Program-made: the position numbers and the translations under genes
Shown here: in pieces, positions 24,476-36,900 of the stretch
Numbering within the stretch: position 1 is the first letter of the stretch
Layout: each line of letters begins with the position of its first letter
Notes under the pieces: model-generated
Told to the model about the DNA's origin: nothing
What the model saw: only the letters and a program-made list of their open reading frames with translations
Databases searched by the model: none
DNA from: an uncultured Lachnospiraceae bacterium
GTDB taxonomy: Bacteria; Bacillota; Clostridia; Lachnospirales; Lachnospiraceae
Direction: 5' to 3'
Assembly (NCBI GenBank): GCA_900539175.1
Contig: UQAW01000001.1
Span: 1 to 64,000, forward strand
Length of the DNA: 64,000 nucleotides

Positions 24476-24946
24476 ATGTTTATTTTAGTTCTTATTGCAG
24501 CAGGCATTGTAACAGGGGGAATTCAATTGGCGATGGGGAATGGCTTTGGTGATATTTCTGTTGTCTGTTCCACATTATTATTGCACCAATTTGTAGTTAC
24601 ATTTGGGCTTCTTGGTATTATAGGTACCATAACAAATATTATTAAAGCAGAAGATAACGCTAAAGCATTAGGATGGCCGGGAGGACCATTTCAGATCAAA
24701 TATGGGTTTTCCCAGTTGGGGCTTGGCGTTATGGGCGTGATGTGTATCTGGTTCAGAGGTGGATTTTGGCTCGGGACATTGGTTAGTATGTATATTTATG
24801 GGGTAAGTGGTCTCTGGTCACATATTGCGGAGATGAAGAGACAGGGAAAAGCAACAGTCAATGACGTGGGAAATCTTATTATAGATGTCATTTATCAAAT
24901 TATGCTGACTGTTCTTTCCGTATATGCCGGGGGTATCTGGGGGTAA
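24476..24946 (+). CDS. Small integral membrane protein, DUF6790-like
   Basis: A 156-residue protein with four hydrophobic segments, roughly residues 2-20, 30-50, 78-108 and 128-152; GWPGGPFQIKYGFSQLGLG lies in the loop between the second and third. I associate the layout with DUF6790 proteins, whose function is unknown. AGGAGGAAA precedes ATG 24476. It sits between the carboxyltransferase fusion and the megasynthetase with 65- and 53-base gaps, so it is presumably cotranscribed. Roles in export, immunity or membrane tethering are possible; none is shown. Confidence 0.7.
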   Translation: MFILVLIAAGIVTGGIQLAMGNGFGDISVVCSTLLLHQFVVTFGLLGIIGTITNIIKAEDNAKALGWPGGPFQIKYGFSQLGLGVMGVMCIWFRGGFWLGTLVSMYIYGVSGLWSHIAEMKRQGKATVNDVGNLIIDVIYQIMLTVLSVYAGGIWG

Positions 24947-24999
24947 GAATACGAAATAAAAAAGAGTGATAAAGTACGATTGATAAAGGAGAGAATGAA

Positions 25000-27900
25000 A
25001 TGTCCTATAGATTTGAGATGAGTGAGGTACAAAAAGGAATATATTTTGAATGTTGTACAAAAGACAGCAGTGATTACAATATTATGCTTACTCTGGAGAC
25101 AAAAAATATAGATGGTAAGGCGTTGGAAAATGCAGCTAATTTTCTGGTATCAGAGCAGGAAGCACTGCATCTTGGTATAGAAGAAGCTGAAGATACCATT
25201 TATATGAGAGCTCATGAGGACGTTTCAGTGAAGATTGTCACAATTTCATCTGAAAATGAACAGGAAACAAGAGAAATAGCGATAAAGACTTTTACGGAGC
25301 CGTTTGATTTAAGCAAGGCTCCGTTGCTTCGCATAAATTATGTAAAAGAAAAGACGGGAAAGAATTATCTGTTGGTTTGCATGCATCATTTGATCGCAGA
25401 TGGTATTTCAATGGATATATTTGTAAAGAGGCTCTTTTTCATCTATGATGCTATGGTTTTACATACTCCCTTTGAGATGAAAATGACAGAGGATGTTCGT
25501 TTTTCAGACTTTATTGGGAAGGAAAATAAAAAGCTTTCGGATGGTGAGTATAAGGAACAGGAAGAATACTGGAAGAGGGCATTAGAGGATGTTTCAGCAC
25601 CGGAATTTATCAAAGAATTTTCAGAGACTGACAGAGAGATGAAGCATCCCGCGGGGTCAGAAATCAGGATCTCCATTCCGGAGGAGCTGGTGGCAAAAGT
25701 AGAAAAGCAATCAAGAGAACTTGAAGTTTCAGAGTATATGTTTCAGACTGCCGTATATATGACTGGTATTATGAAGTGTACCGGCAGCAGGAATTTTGCA
25801 ATTTCTTCCCCGTTTACTTATCGTCCGGAGAAAAAGGATGAGGAAGCAATTGGGTGTTATATTTATAATAATCCATTATTTTGTAAGAAGGAAGATACAG
25901 ACAGCTTTGAAAGTCTTGTCCAGGAAGTAAGAAATGATGTCTTTATGGGATATATGAATATTGGTTATCCCAATAATTTGATGCTTCGGGGGCAGCCGGG
26001 AAATTCTTTGGCAGATCAGACGGTCTTTGATTATACATTTATTTATGATATGTATGAACAGCCGGAATCTTCGAATATTATAGGAATGAAGGATTGGGAT
26101 TTCTGTATTTATCCAGGTGAAATAACGGTAATCTACCAGAAAATCGGGAAAAAGGCCATGCTTCGGCTCCAGTATAGAAAAGAAAATGTTTCATATGATA
26201 CCATGGAAAATTTCGGGAACAGATTATTGCGTATCATGGAGCAGGTATGCGAAGCGCCGGAGACAGCAATTTCTGATATAGATATCTTCCTGCCGGGAGA
26301 AAGAGAACTTTTACGGAAAAGAGAGCAGGAAAGTGTTTTCTTTCCGTTTGAACCAGAATGCGTCATTGATATTTTTGAAAGGAAAGCTGCAAAGTATGGA
26401 GAAGAGTGTGCGCTTGTTTATGAAGGAGGCTCTTTTACTTACAATGAAATCAACAGTATGGCAAATGCTGTTGCGGAAAGACTGCTGCAGATAACGGTCG
26501 CAGAGGGGAGAAAAAAGACGGCAGCGATCTGGATGGAACGTTCTGTCGAAATGGTTATTTCTGTTCTGGGAACTTTAAAAGCCGGGTGGACATATGTTCC
26601 GATGGATTTATCCTATACAGAGGGGCGTATCCGTTATATCGAAAAGGACGCGGGTCTGTCTGCCGTACTTACTTCAGGAGAACTTCTTGGAAGACTGGAA
26701 GGTATGACGGAGATTTCTCTTCTTTGTACAGAGCGGATCATAGCAGAATGTAAGCGTTCTGAGAACCCTGCGGTTTTGAGAAGCCCGCAGGATGCTGCGT
26801 ACATTGAATATACATCCGGATCTACGGGTGAGCCGAAAGGAGTCATTATTGAGAACCAGAATATCGTAAATACGGTTAAGGATCTGGAAAGAAGATTTCC
26901 GTTGGAAAAAGAGGATGTATATCTTTTTAAAACATCACTTACTTTTGATATCAGCGGTACAGAGTTATACGGGTGGATCGTAGGAAAAGGAAAATTATGT
27001 ATTCTTCCGCCAGATGCAGAGAAAGATACATTTGCTATTGTACAGGCGATTGAAGAGTTCAAGGTTACACATATCAACTTTGTTCCTTCCATGTTAAGAA
27101 TTTTTGTTGAATGTCTGGAGGATGAAGAGAATTGTGAAAAAATATCTTCTTTGAAATGGATTTTTACCGGTGGAGAAGCAATTAATAATGATTTAGTGGA
27201 AAGATTTTTATCACTTTCAACAGGAATTTCTCTGGAAAATGTTTATGGACCTACGGAGGCTACGATGTGGGCCGCTCATTATCCTTTGCGTCATGCAGAA
27301 AAGACGTTGAATGTTCCAATCGGAAAAGCATTAAATGAATATCGGCTTTATGTAGTGGATAAAAATATGAAGAGACTTCCGGTTATGGTTCCGGGGGAAC
27401 TCTGTATCAGCGGTGCAGGTGTGGCAAGAGGATATCTGCATAAGGATGATCTGACAAAAAAAGTATTTCTGGATAATCCCTTCTGGGAAGAGGGAGATCC
27501 GAATCACTATAAGAGATTATATAAGACCGGAGATCTGGCAAGGATGCTTCCGGATGGAAATTATGAGTTTTTAGGAAGAATTGATCATCAGGTTAAAGTG
27601 AATGGTATTCGAATTGAACTTGGTGAGATAGAAAATGTTTTTTTGGAATATGAGGGAATTACGCATAGCGTTTGTCTTTTAAGTAAAAGAACAAATGGTG
27701 ACAGTTATATTGTACTTTGCTATAGTTCTGTGGAGGAAATTCCGGAGAGTCAGCTGCGGATGTATGCTTCAAAGAACCTGTCGGCAGCTTTGGTACCGTC
27801 TGAGTATGTTTTTGTGGAGGAGATGCCGAGAACATTAAGTGAAAAGATAGACCGCAAGGCGTTGGCAAAGTTGGCAGAAGTGCAGAGAAGAAAACAGAAA

Positions 27901-30900
27901 ATAATTACAGAACCGGTAAGTGAACTGGAACAGATGGTTGTTTCAGTATGGAAAGAAGTATTAAATAAAGAAGAAATTGGCATAGATGAGAATTTTTTCG
28001 AGGCCGGCGGACATTCAATTGCACTGGTACGTGTACATAATCTTTTGTGCAGGAAATTGCAGACAAAATTTCCTATAGCGATTCTTCTGAATCAGCCGAC
28101 AATTCGTGGAATTGCTGCTGCGATTCATTCGCTGAATGATGACGGCAAGGCGGAGCAGGTAGTTATTTCGAAAAAGGAAAGTTTGTCAACAGACGATATT
28201 GCTATCGTAGGTATGGCATTGGATGTGCCAGGTGCAGAAAGTATTCATGAGTTCTGGGGAAATCTGATTGCAAAAAAAGATTGTATTCATGAATATACTG
28301 TCGAGGAACTTGAAAAATTAGGAATAGAAAGAGAATTAATTAATAATCCGAATTATATCAGAAGAAAAGGACGTCTGGAGGATATTGAAGAATTTGATTC
28401 GGCATTTTTCAAGATTACTCCTGCTGAGGTACAGATGATGTCGCCGCAGCTTCGTCTTTTATATAAAGGTGCATGGCAGGCTATGGAGGATGCAGGAATT
28501 GCATCCGGAATTTATAATGAAAGAACAGGAGTTTATATAGGTGCCTCGGATGACTTTATGTGGTATCAGGGAATGATGTTCGGCAATGAAAGGTACAGTG
28601 ACACATACCAGATCTATACACAGTCAACGAATCATTTCCTTGCAACAAGACTTTCTTATATGTTTGATTTTAAGGGGCCTGCAATGTCAGTGTTGACAGG
28701 GTGCTCCACTTCTCTGGTAACAGCGCATCTTGCGTGCAAGGCTCTTTTGCAGAAAGAGTGTGACGTAGCATTGGCGGGCGGCGTTACGGTGGAACTGCCG
28801 AATGAGGGAGGGTATCTGTATGAGCCGAACCTGATGTTTTCGAAGGATGGGAAATGTAAGCCATTCGATGATAAGGCAGACGGAACCGTATTCTCTAACG
28901 GAATGGGTATCGTAGTTCTGAAACGTCTGGAAGATGCAAAGAAAGATCATGACCATATTTATGCGGTGATCAAAGGAAGTGCAGTGAGAAATGACGGAAA
29001 ATCGAAATTAAGCTATACTGCTCCGAGTGCTGCCGGACAGGTCATTACCATGAAGGACGCCTATGAAAGTGCGGGAATCGATCCAAAGACGGTGACTTAT
29101 ATTGAAGCACATGGAACAGGAACAAAATTGGGAGATCCGATCGAGATTGATTCATTAAGCCAGGTATTTGCTTCTTCGTCCAAGCAGTTTTGTACTGTTG
29201 GTTCTGTGAAAGGAAATATCGGACATACGGATACGGCAGCAGGAATTATCGGATTAATAAAAGCAGCACTTTGTCTGGACCAGAAATATTTACCGGCAAC
29301 CCTGAATTATGAGACTCCGAATCAGAACATTGATTTTGAAGATTCTCCGTTTATTGTGAAAAATTACGGCGCCGAGTGGAAACGATTGCAAAAGGATATT
29401 CCGAGAAGGGCCGGTGTGAATGCCTTTGGTGTTGGAGGTACAAATGTGCATATGATTTTGGAGGAAACTGTGGAAGAAAAGAGACCAGCACAGAGACGTT
29501 ATAATCTGTTCCCTGTTTCAGCAATGACAGAGACGGCGCTTGCTGCAACATTAGATGATATTTGTACTTATGTTGAGGGTGACACTTGCGGGGACAACTT
29601 AACAGATGCGGCATGGTCTTTGACTACAGGAAGAAAAACATTTCCGAACAGAGGATTTTTTATTACGGATGGAAAGAAAAAGGCTGACAGCTTTATGAAA
29701 AAGAAATCTGCTGACGGCAAAGAAAAACGTATTTGTTTTATGTTTACCGGTCAGGGCAGCCAATATCAGGGTATGGCAAGAGACTTGTATAAGAATGCAG
29801 ATCATAATCCGGTTTGCGCAGTATTTAAAGCGCATGCTGAAAAAATAATCCAGGCAATCCCGGAAGAGGAAAGAAGTGAATTTACAGAAATCCTTTATGG
29901 AACAGAAGAACCGGAACGAATGAATCAGACAAGGTACAGTCAGATCGCGTTATTTCTGACGGAATATGCGATGGCAGCTACGTTAATGGAACTTGGAATC
30001 AAACCGGATGTACTGATCGGACATAGTATCGGTGAGGTCACTGCGGCAGCATTTGCAGGCGTATGGAGTCTGGAGGAAGCTGTAAAAGTAGTGCTGCAGA
30101 GAGCGAAGCTTATGCAGGAGCAGGAGCCGGGCGTGATGTTATCGGTGGGAGCTTCCAGGGAACAGTTGGAGGGATATGTAGCTTCAACAGAAAATGTATG
30201 GTTGTCTCTTTGTAATACGACAGGAAGTTGTGTCGTGGGCGGCAAGAAGGAGGAGATTTATCAATTACAGGAGTGTTTGAAGAAAGAAGGCTTTAGCTGC
30301 AGTGTACTGAAAACTTCACATGCATTCCATACTCCGATGATGAATCAGGCAGCAAAGGAGTTTGAGGAATTTTTAAATACTTTGGAAATGAATGAACCGA
30401 AGTTTCAGATTATCTCAAATATTACAGGAAATCCTGTGGAACCAGGACAGATGAGTCAGCCGCGGTACTGGTCAGAACAGATTACTCATCCGGTGGAATT
30501 TGAAGCTGTCTTATCGTGCGTATTACAGGAAGAAAATGCTGTATTTTTTGAGACGGGCGGAAGAACACTTTGTTCGCTTGCGAAAAAACATAAAGAAGTA
30601 AAGGATCATCATGCATTTATTTCCTGCATACGTCATCCGAAAGAAAAGAAGCAGGATATCGTTCATTTGTTGGGTGTGATTGGTAAAATATGGTGTGAGG
30701 GTCTTGCAATTAACTGGGATTTGTTCTACCAGGATGCGAATAAGACGAGGGTATACTTACCTGCATACCATTTTGACAAAACGGTATATCCAATCAAAAT
30801 GAATACAGTAAGCAAAATAAATAGTACGGAAGCAGTTCGGGAAATTGCACTCAGTGAAGAGCCTGCAGCAGGAAACAGTACCTATGTATTGGACGATGAA

Positions 30901-33900
30901 ATTTTAGAGGTAACGAAAGCGGCGTTCCGGGAAATATTCGCTCTGGAAAATTTAGATGAAGACAGTGATTTCTTCGAAATCGGCGGGGATTCTATGCAGG
31001 CGGCAAGTCTTGCGGCAAAATTGCAGAAGGAAACTGGTGTTTTAGTATCGGTGGCAGAAATTTTTGCAAATACATCGCCGGGGGCGCTTTCGGATTTGAT
31101 ACAAAAGAAGCGAAAAGAGTCCGGTGAAAGCAGGAGCGAAAAGAGAATTCAAAGGGCTGCCCAGGCAGAGTATTATCCCACATCACCGGCACAGAGACGT
31201 ATGTATACACTTTATGCGATGAACAGGGAAAATCTTGCATATAATCTGCCGTCCGCAACTTTAATTGAAGGAAATCTGGATTTGGATAAGGCGGAGAAGA
31301 CCTTTGAAAAACTTGTAGAGAGGCATGAAATTCTTCGTACATCCTTTGACTTGAAAGATAATGAGGTGGTTCAGATCATTCATGATACGTGTGAATTACC
31401 TTTCCAGGTGGAAAAAATAACCGGTGAGTTTGATATGGATGCGTTAGTTGAAGGGTTCCTGCAGCCTTTTTCTCTGGATAAAGCACCGTTGATGCGGGTA
31501 AAGCTGGTACAAAATGAAAAGCAGACGTTGATGTTGTTTGATGTACATCACATCATTGCGGATGGAACGGCAGTGGAGCTGCTGACAAGAGATTTTAATG
31601 AACTTTATGCCGGTGATATGCAGCCGCTGAAAGTACAATATAAGGATTACGCTGTCTGGCTGAAGGAGTATCTGCAGTCGCCTGAGATGAAAAAGCAGGA
31701 AGAATACTGGTTAAGGAATTTATCAGGAAATTTGCCGTATTTAGAATTACCCACAGATTTCGAAAGACCTGCGGTAAAACAATTTGAAGGAGAAAGATAT
31801 GAATTTTCGGTTGGAAATGAGTTGTCTCATGCAATAAGCAAGAGAGCAAGAGAACTGGGAGTGACAAATTTTATCCTGGTAATGAGCGCATGGAATCTTG
31901 TGCTTGCAAAATATTCAGAGCAGTCGGAAATCATTATCGGAACTTCGGTATCCGGCAGAAGTACAGATGATATCAGAGAATGTATCGGTATGTTTGTAAA
32001 TATGCTTGCGATCCGAACATTTCCCGAAGGTGAGAAGTATTATGTGGATTATCTGCAGGAAATGAAGAAGACAGTAGCACTGGCATTGGAAAATCAGGAT
32101 TATCAGTTTGATACTTTGGTTGAAAAACTTCATATTCCAAGAAGACTGGATCGGAATGCCGTGTTTGACGTATGCTTTGATTACCATAATATTGAACTGC
32201 ATGACCTGGAGGTTGAAGGGCTGACCTTTAAACAACAAGAATTAAAAACAGGAAGAGCGGCAAATGAACTTCTTTTAACATGCAGTGAGGATAAAGAACA
32301 TAACATATCTTGTTTCATCGATTATGCAACCTCAATATTTAAGAAAAGCACGATTGAAAGAATGGCAAAGGCATTTCTTGAGGCATTGATGACGATTGTT
32401 ATGAAAGAGAAAGATTTGCTGGAAAAGTGTTCGATCAACGATATCAGCATAGTCTCAGCAGAAGAAAAAAGGGCAATTGAAGAATTAAATAACAGTACAT
32501 ACAGGGTACACGATTATCGTGTATCGATTCCGGGGCTTTTTAAGAAATGGGTGGAAAAACAGCCGGAACAAACAGCAATTATTACAAGTGACGGGAAGAA
32601 ATTCACATATCTGGAGATTTGGAAAAAGGTAGAAAAGCTTGCGTACCTTCTTCAACGGAAGGGTGCAGACAAAGAAGTGACGGTGGCAATCATTCCGCAC
32701 AGGGATGAAACGATGATTGCTGCAATCTTTGCAGTCTTGTATACAGGTGCAGCGTATGTGCCGATAGATATTTCTTATCCGGACAGCAGAATCAATGACA
32801 TCATAGAACAGAGTAATGCAGCAATCGTTTTAGGGGAAAAGGAAGTTGAAAGCCGGATAAAAAGTAAGCGTATTTTTATAGAGCTTCAGGAAGGATGCCG
32901 GACAGATGGGAGAGAAGAAGCTGTCATAGCGTTTGATGAAACAGAAGCAGCACAGCCGGATGATCTTGCATATATTCTTTTTACATCCGGTTCAACGGGC
33001 AAGCCGAAGGGTGTGGAGGTCACACGAAAGAATCTTCTGAATTTTATTTATGATACGCAGGAGCGGGGATTGATTGGGCAAGAAGGAGACAGGGTATGCT
33101 GTATCACAACCCCTTCCTTTGATATTTTTGGATATGAAGCAATTACGCCTTTGTGCAGTGGAAGTTCTATCTATATCTGCAGTCAGATTGAGCAGTTAGA
33201 TGCGAAAAAGACGGCGGAAAAGATTGTGAAATATCAGGTGACCCACTTATTAAGTGCTGTGTCCAGGTTGCGTGTATTTGTAGAGAACAAAGAGTTTGAA
33301 CCGGCCCTATCCTCTCTTCGCTGTATTATGGGAGGGGGAGAAAACTTTCCTGAAATTTTGATGAAGTTTTTAAAGGAAAATACGAAGGCACGCATTTATA
33401 ATCTGTATGGTCCGACGGAAACAACAATCTGGTCCACAGCAAAAGAATTGACATATGCGGATAACATGTCTATAGGTACACCGATCGCAAATACAAGACT
33501 TTATATTATGGATGCAAGCGGTCATCTGCTTCCGAGAGGCGTTTTTGGAGAACTCTGCATTGCAGGTGATGGTGTTTCAAGAGGATACCGGAATCGAAAA
33601 GAGGAAACGGAAAAGCATTTTGTAGAGTCAAAAGAACTGGGAGGAATTCGTATCTATCGTACGGGAGACAGAGCAAGATTACTGGATTCCGGAGAAATCG
33701 AACTTTCCGGAAGAATTGATTCTCAGATTAAGCTTCATGGCTGCCGCATCGAATTGGGTGAAATTGAAGCGGTCGTTCAAAATAGCCATTTTGTAGAAAA
33801 TGCATCGGCTGTTGTACGAAAGAGCAATGACGGCAATGACCAGCTATTTCTGTTTTACAGCAATCATGAGGATGCAGAACAGCAGCTTCGGAATTATATC

Positions 33901-36900
33901 GCAGGAAAATTGCCGGTATATATGGTGCCGGACCGTTTTGTACGGATGGAAAAGCTGCCGATTACCAGTAATGGAAAAATTGACAGGAAATTTCTTGAAA
34001 AAGTGGAAATAGATATGAGTTCGGATGACAAGCGTGTTACCGAAAGCATAAGTAATACGCATACAATATCTGCAGCCGGAAAGGATAAGCAAAGTGTAAA
34101 ACATCGCATTCTGGAAATCTGGAAAGAGGTTTTACATAATGATGCCGTAACGGCAAATGACAATTTCTTTGATGTGGGCGGAAACTCTTACAGCCTGATG
34201 TTGGCAGCAAATAAGATAGGCGAACTTCTTGGAACAAGTATGGATCTGACAATATTATTTGAATATCCTACTGTACAGGGACTTGTAGATTATCTGAAAT
34301 TGGATGAGAAGACCGGAGAGGAAAGTGCAGCAGAGAAAGAGAGCCTATTAAAAGAGAGCCTATTAAAAGAAAGCCTATTAAAAGAAAGCGAATCGGAACC
34401 GCAAAAGCAGGAAGTGTTAAAGCAGGAACAAAGCAACAGAAAAATTGCAGTAGTGGGAATGGCAGGAAGATTTCCTGAGGCAGAAAATGTTGATGAGTTT
34501 TGGAAGAATATAAAAGCAGGAAAGGAAAGCATTCGTTTCTTTGAAGAAAAGGAATTGCTGGAAGCAGGGGTGCCGAAAGCAGATATAGAGAACCCTTCTT
34601 ATGTAAAGGCAAAGGGATATCTGGAAGATGTACAGTATTTTGATGCGAAGTTTTTTGGAATGACCAAGAAAGAAGCCCAGATTATGGATCCTCAGATACG
34701 AACGCTGATGGAATGCTGTTATCATGCTTTGGAAGATGCCAATTGCGATCTGAAAAGATATGAAGGAGACATTGCCCTGTTTGCAGGCAGCAGTTCGAAC
34801 GCTTTGTGGATGTCAAAGTTTGCGGGAAATAAGGATATCGTAGACATGTTTAGTGCCATGACGGTTAACGATAAGGACTTCCTGACGACACAGATTTCTT
34901 ATAAGTTGAATTTGACAGGTCCAAGTATCAATGTTCAGACAGCGTGTTCTACATCGCTTGTGGCAATTTGTCAGGCAGCGCAATGTCTGCTTGAGGGGGA
35001 TGCCGATATGGCTCTTGCAGGCGGTGTTTCGATCACTTATCCGAGAAAAGAAGGATATGTATGGCATGAGAATATGATTTATTCAAAGGACGGACACTGC
35101 CGGGCATTTTCGGATGACGCGACAGGTACCGTATCCGGTAATGGCTGCGGGGTTGTAGTGTTGAAACCATTCGAAAAGGCAGTCGAAGACGGAGATGATA
35201 TCTATGCTGTTTTGGAAGGATTTGCTGTAAATAACGACGGTGTAGGAAAGGTTGGATATTCTGCACCAAGTATTGCGGGACAGAAAAAGGTCATTGAAAA
35301 AGCTCTGACAAGAGCACAGGTTGCTCCGGGAGATATTGGTTATGTGGAGGCACATGGAACGGGAACAAAATTAGGAGATCCAATTGAAATTGAAGCACTG
35401 AAACAGGCATGGAAAATAGAAGAAACAGGCAGCTGTGCAATCGGTTCAGTAAAAGCCAATGTCGGTCATCTGGATGCAGCAGCAGGAGTAACCGGTTTTA
35501 TGAAGGCAGTAAATGTGCTGTATCATAGAACGATTCCGCCAATTGTTAATTTTTCAAAGCCAAATCCAATGATTCATATGGAGGAAACGCCATTTTATGT
35601 GGCAAGACAGGCGATGGAGCTGAAAGAAAAATATAATTATGCAGCAGTGAGTGCATTTGGAATCGGAGGAACGAATGCACATGCAATTTTAGGCGCTGCA
35701 CCGACAGAGAAAAACCAGTATAAAAACGAGGATATGGGATTGCTGTTGTTTAGTGCAAAAACAGAGAACTCATTAGTACAGACAGCCAAAGCAGTGATAG
35801 GAGAGATGCAGGAAAAGAAATTTTCAGCGGCGGATGTGGCACATACACTGAGTGTAGGCCGTGCACAGCTGCCAGTAAGAATGGCTGTGACCATGTATGA
35901 TCAAAAAGCGGAGATGCAGTTTGATGAATATTCTTCGGAAATCTGTTTCCTGGATGAAGAAAATGAAAAGGGAATTCAGGGTGTTTATATTTTATCGGAG
36001 GATGAAGAAGCTCTCTGTAGATTCGGACGAGGTTTGATGGGCGCAAGGGCAAGGCACGGACTGGTAAGACGTTTCAGAAAAATACTGGGAGATCTGATGA
36101 ACACATGTGAATGGAATTATGGTCAGATGCTCGAGCGTGTCATCTATGGAGAGGAAGATCTTGTACCTGGTGTGTATGATGAGACTGAACTTATTGTTAC
36201 AGCAGCAGCAGTTGAAACAGCATTGTATCACCTTTTGAAATATTGCGGTGTACGGAAAGTTACGTTAGAAAGCAAAAGGGCAGGCAGAATTGCAGCAGCG
36301 GTAATTGCGAAAGGAAGTGATTTCGGTGAAGCTTTGAATCTGATTCGTACGGACATAAGCGGTGAGTATGAGCAAAAGACGGGCGTTCTGCATCAAAGAG
36401 GCAGCAACGAAAATTTCTATTCTCTTTCGGTTGGCAGAAGATCTTACGAAGATTCTATAAAGGCACAAGAAGAGTTATTGGAGATTATAGGAAGATTGTG
36501 GGCCGGCGGCTGCAGTTTGGAAATCGGCAAGATCAATCCGGGGAGAAAATTACATATTCACGGCTATGTCTTTGAAAAGGAAGAGTTTGAAGCAGACGTA
36601 AAACCATATTCCTTACAGCGGGAAAATGAGGTACCGGCACAGGAGCGCACAGTCAGATGCAGTACAGAAGAAGATGTGTTTGAAGTGTTTGCCGATATAT
36701 GGGAGGAGGTACTTGGAGAAAAGAATATCACGCAGGAAAGTGATTTCTTTGAAGCAGGCGGAGATTCTCTGGGATCTATTCGAATGGCGGCTTTGATAGA
36801 GCGGAATTTTGGAGTTTCCATTCCACAGGATATATTATTCGAGAAATCATCTGCCGGTGAAATTACTGCATGGATCTATGCGCATTTAGAAATGGGAAAA

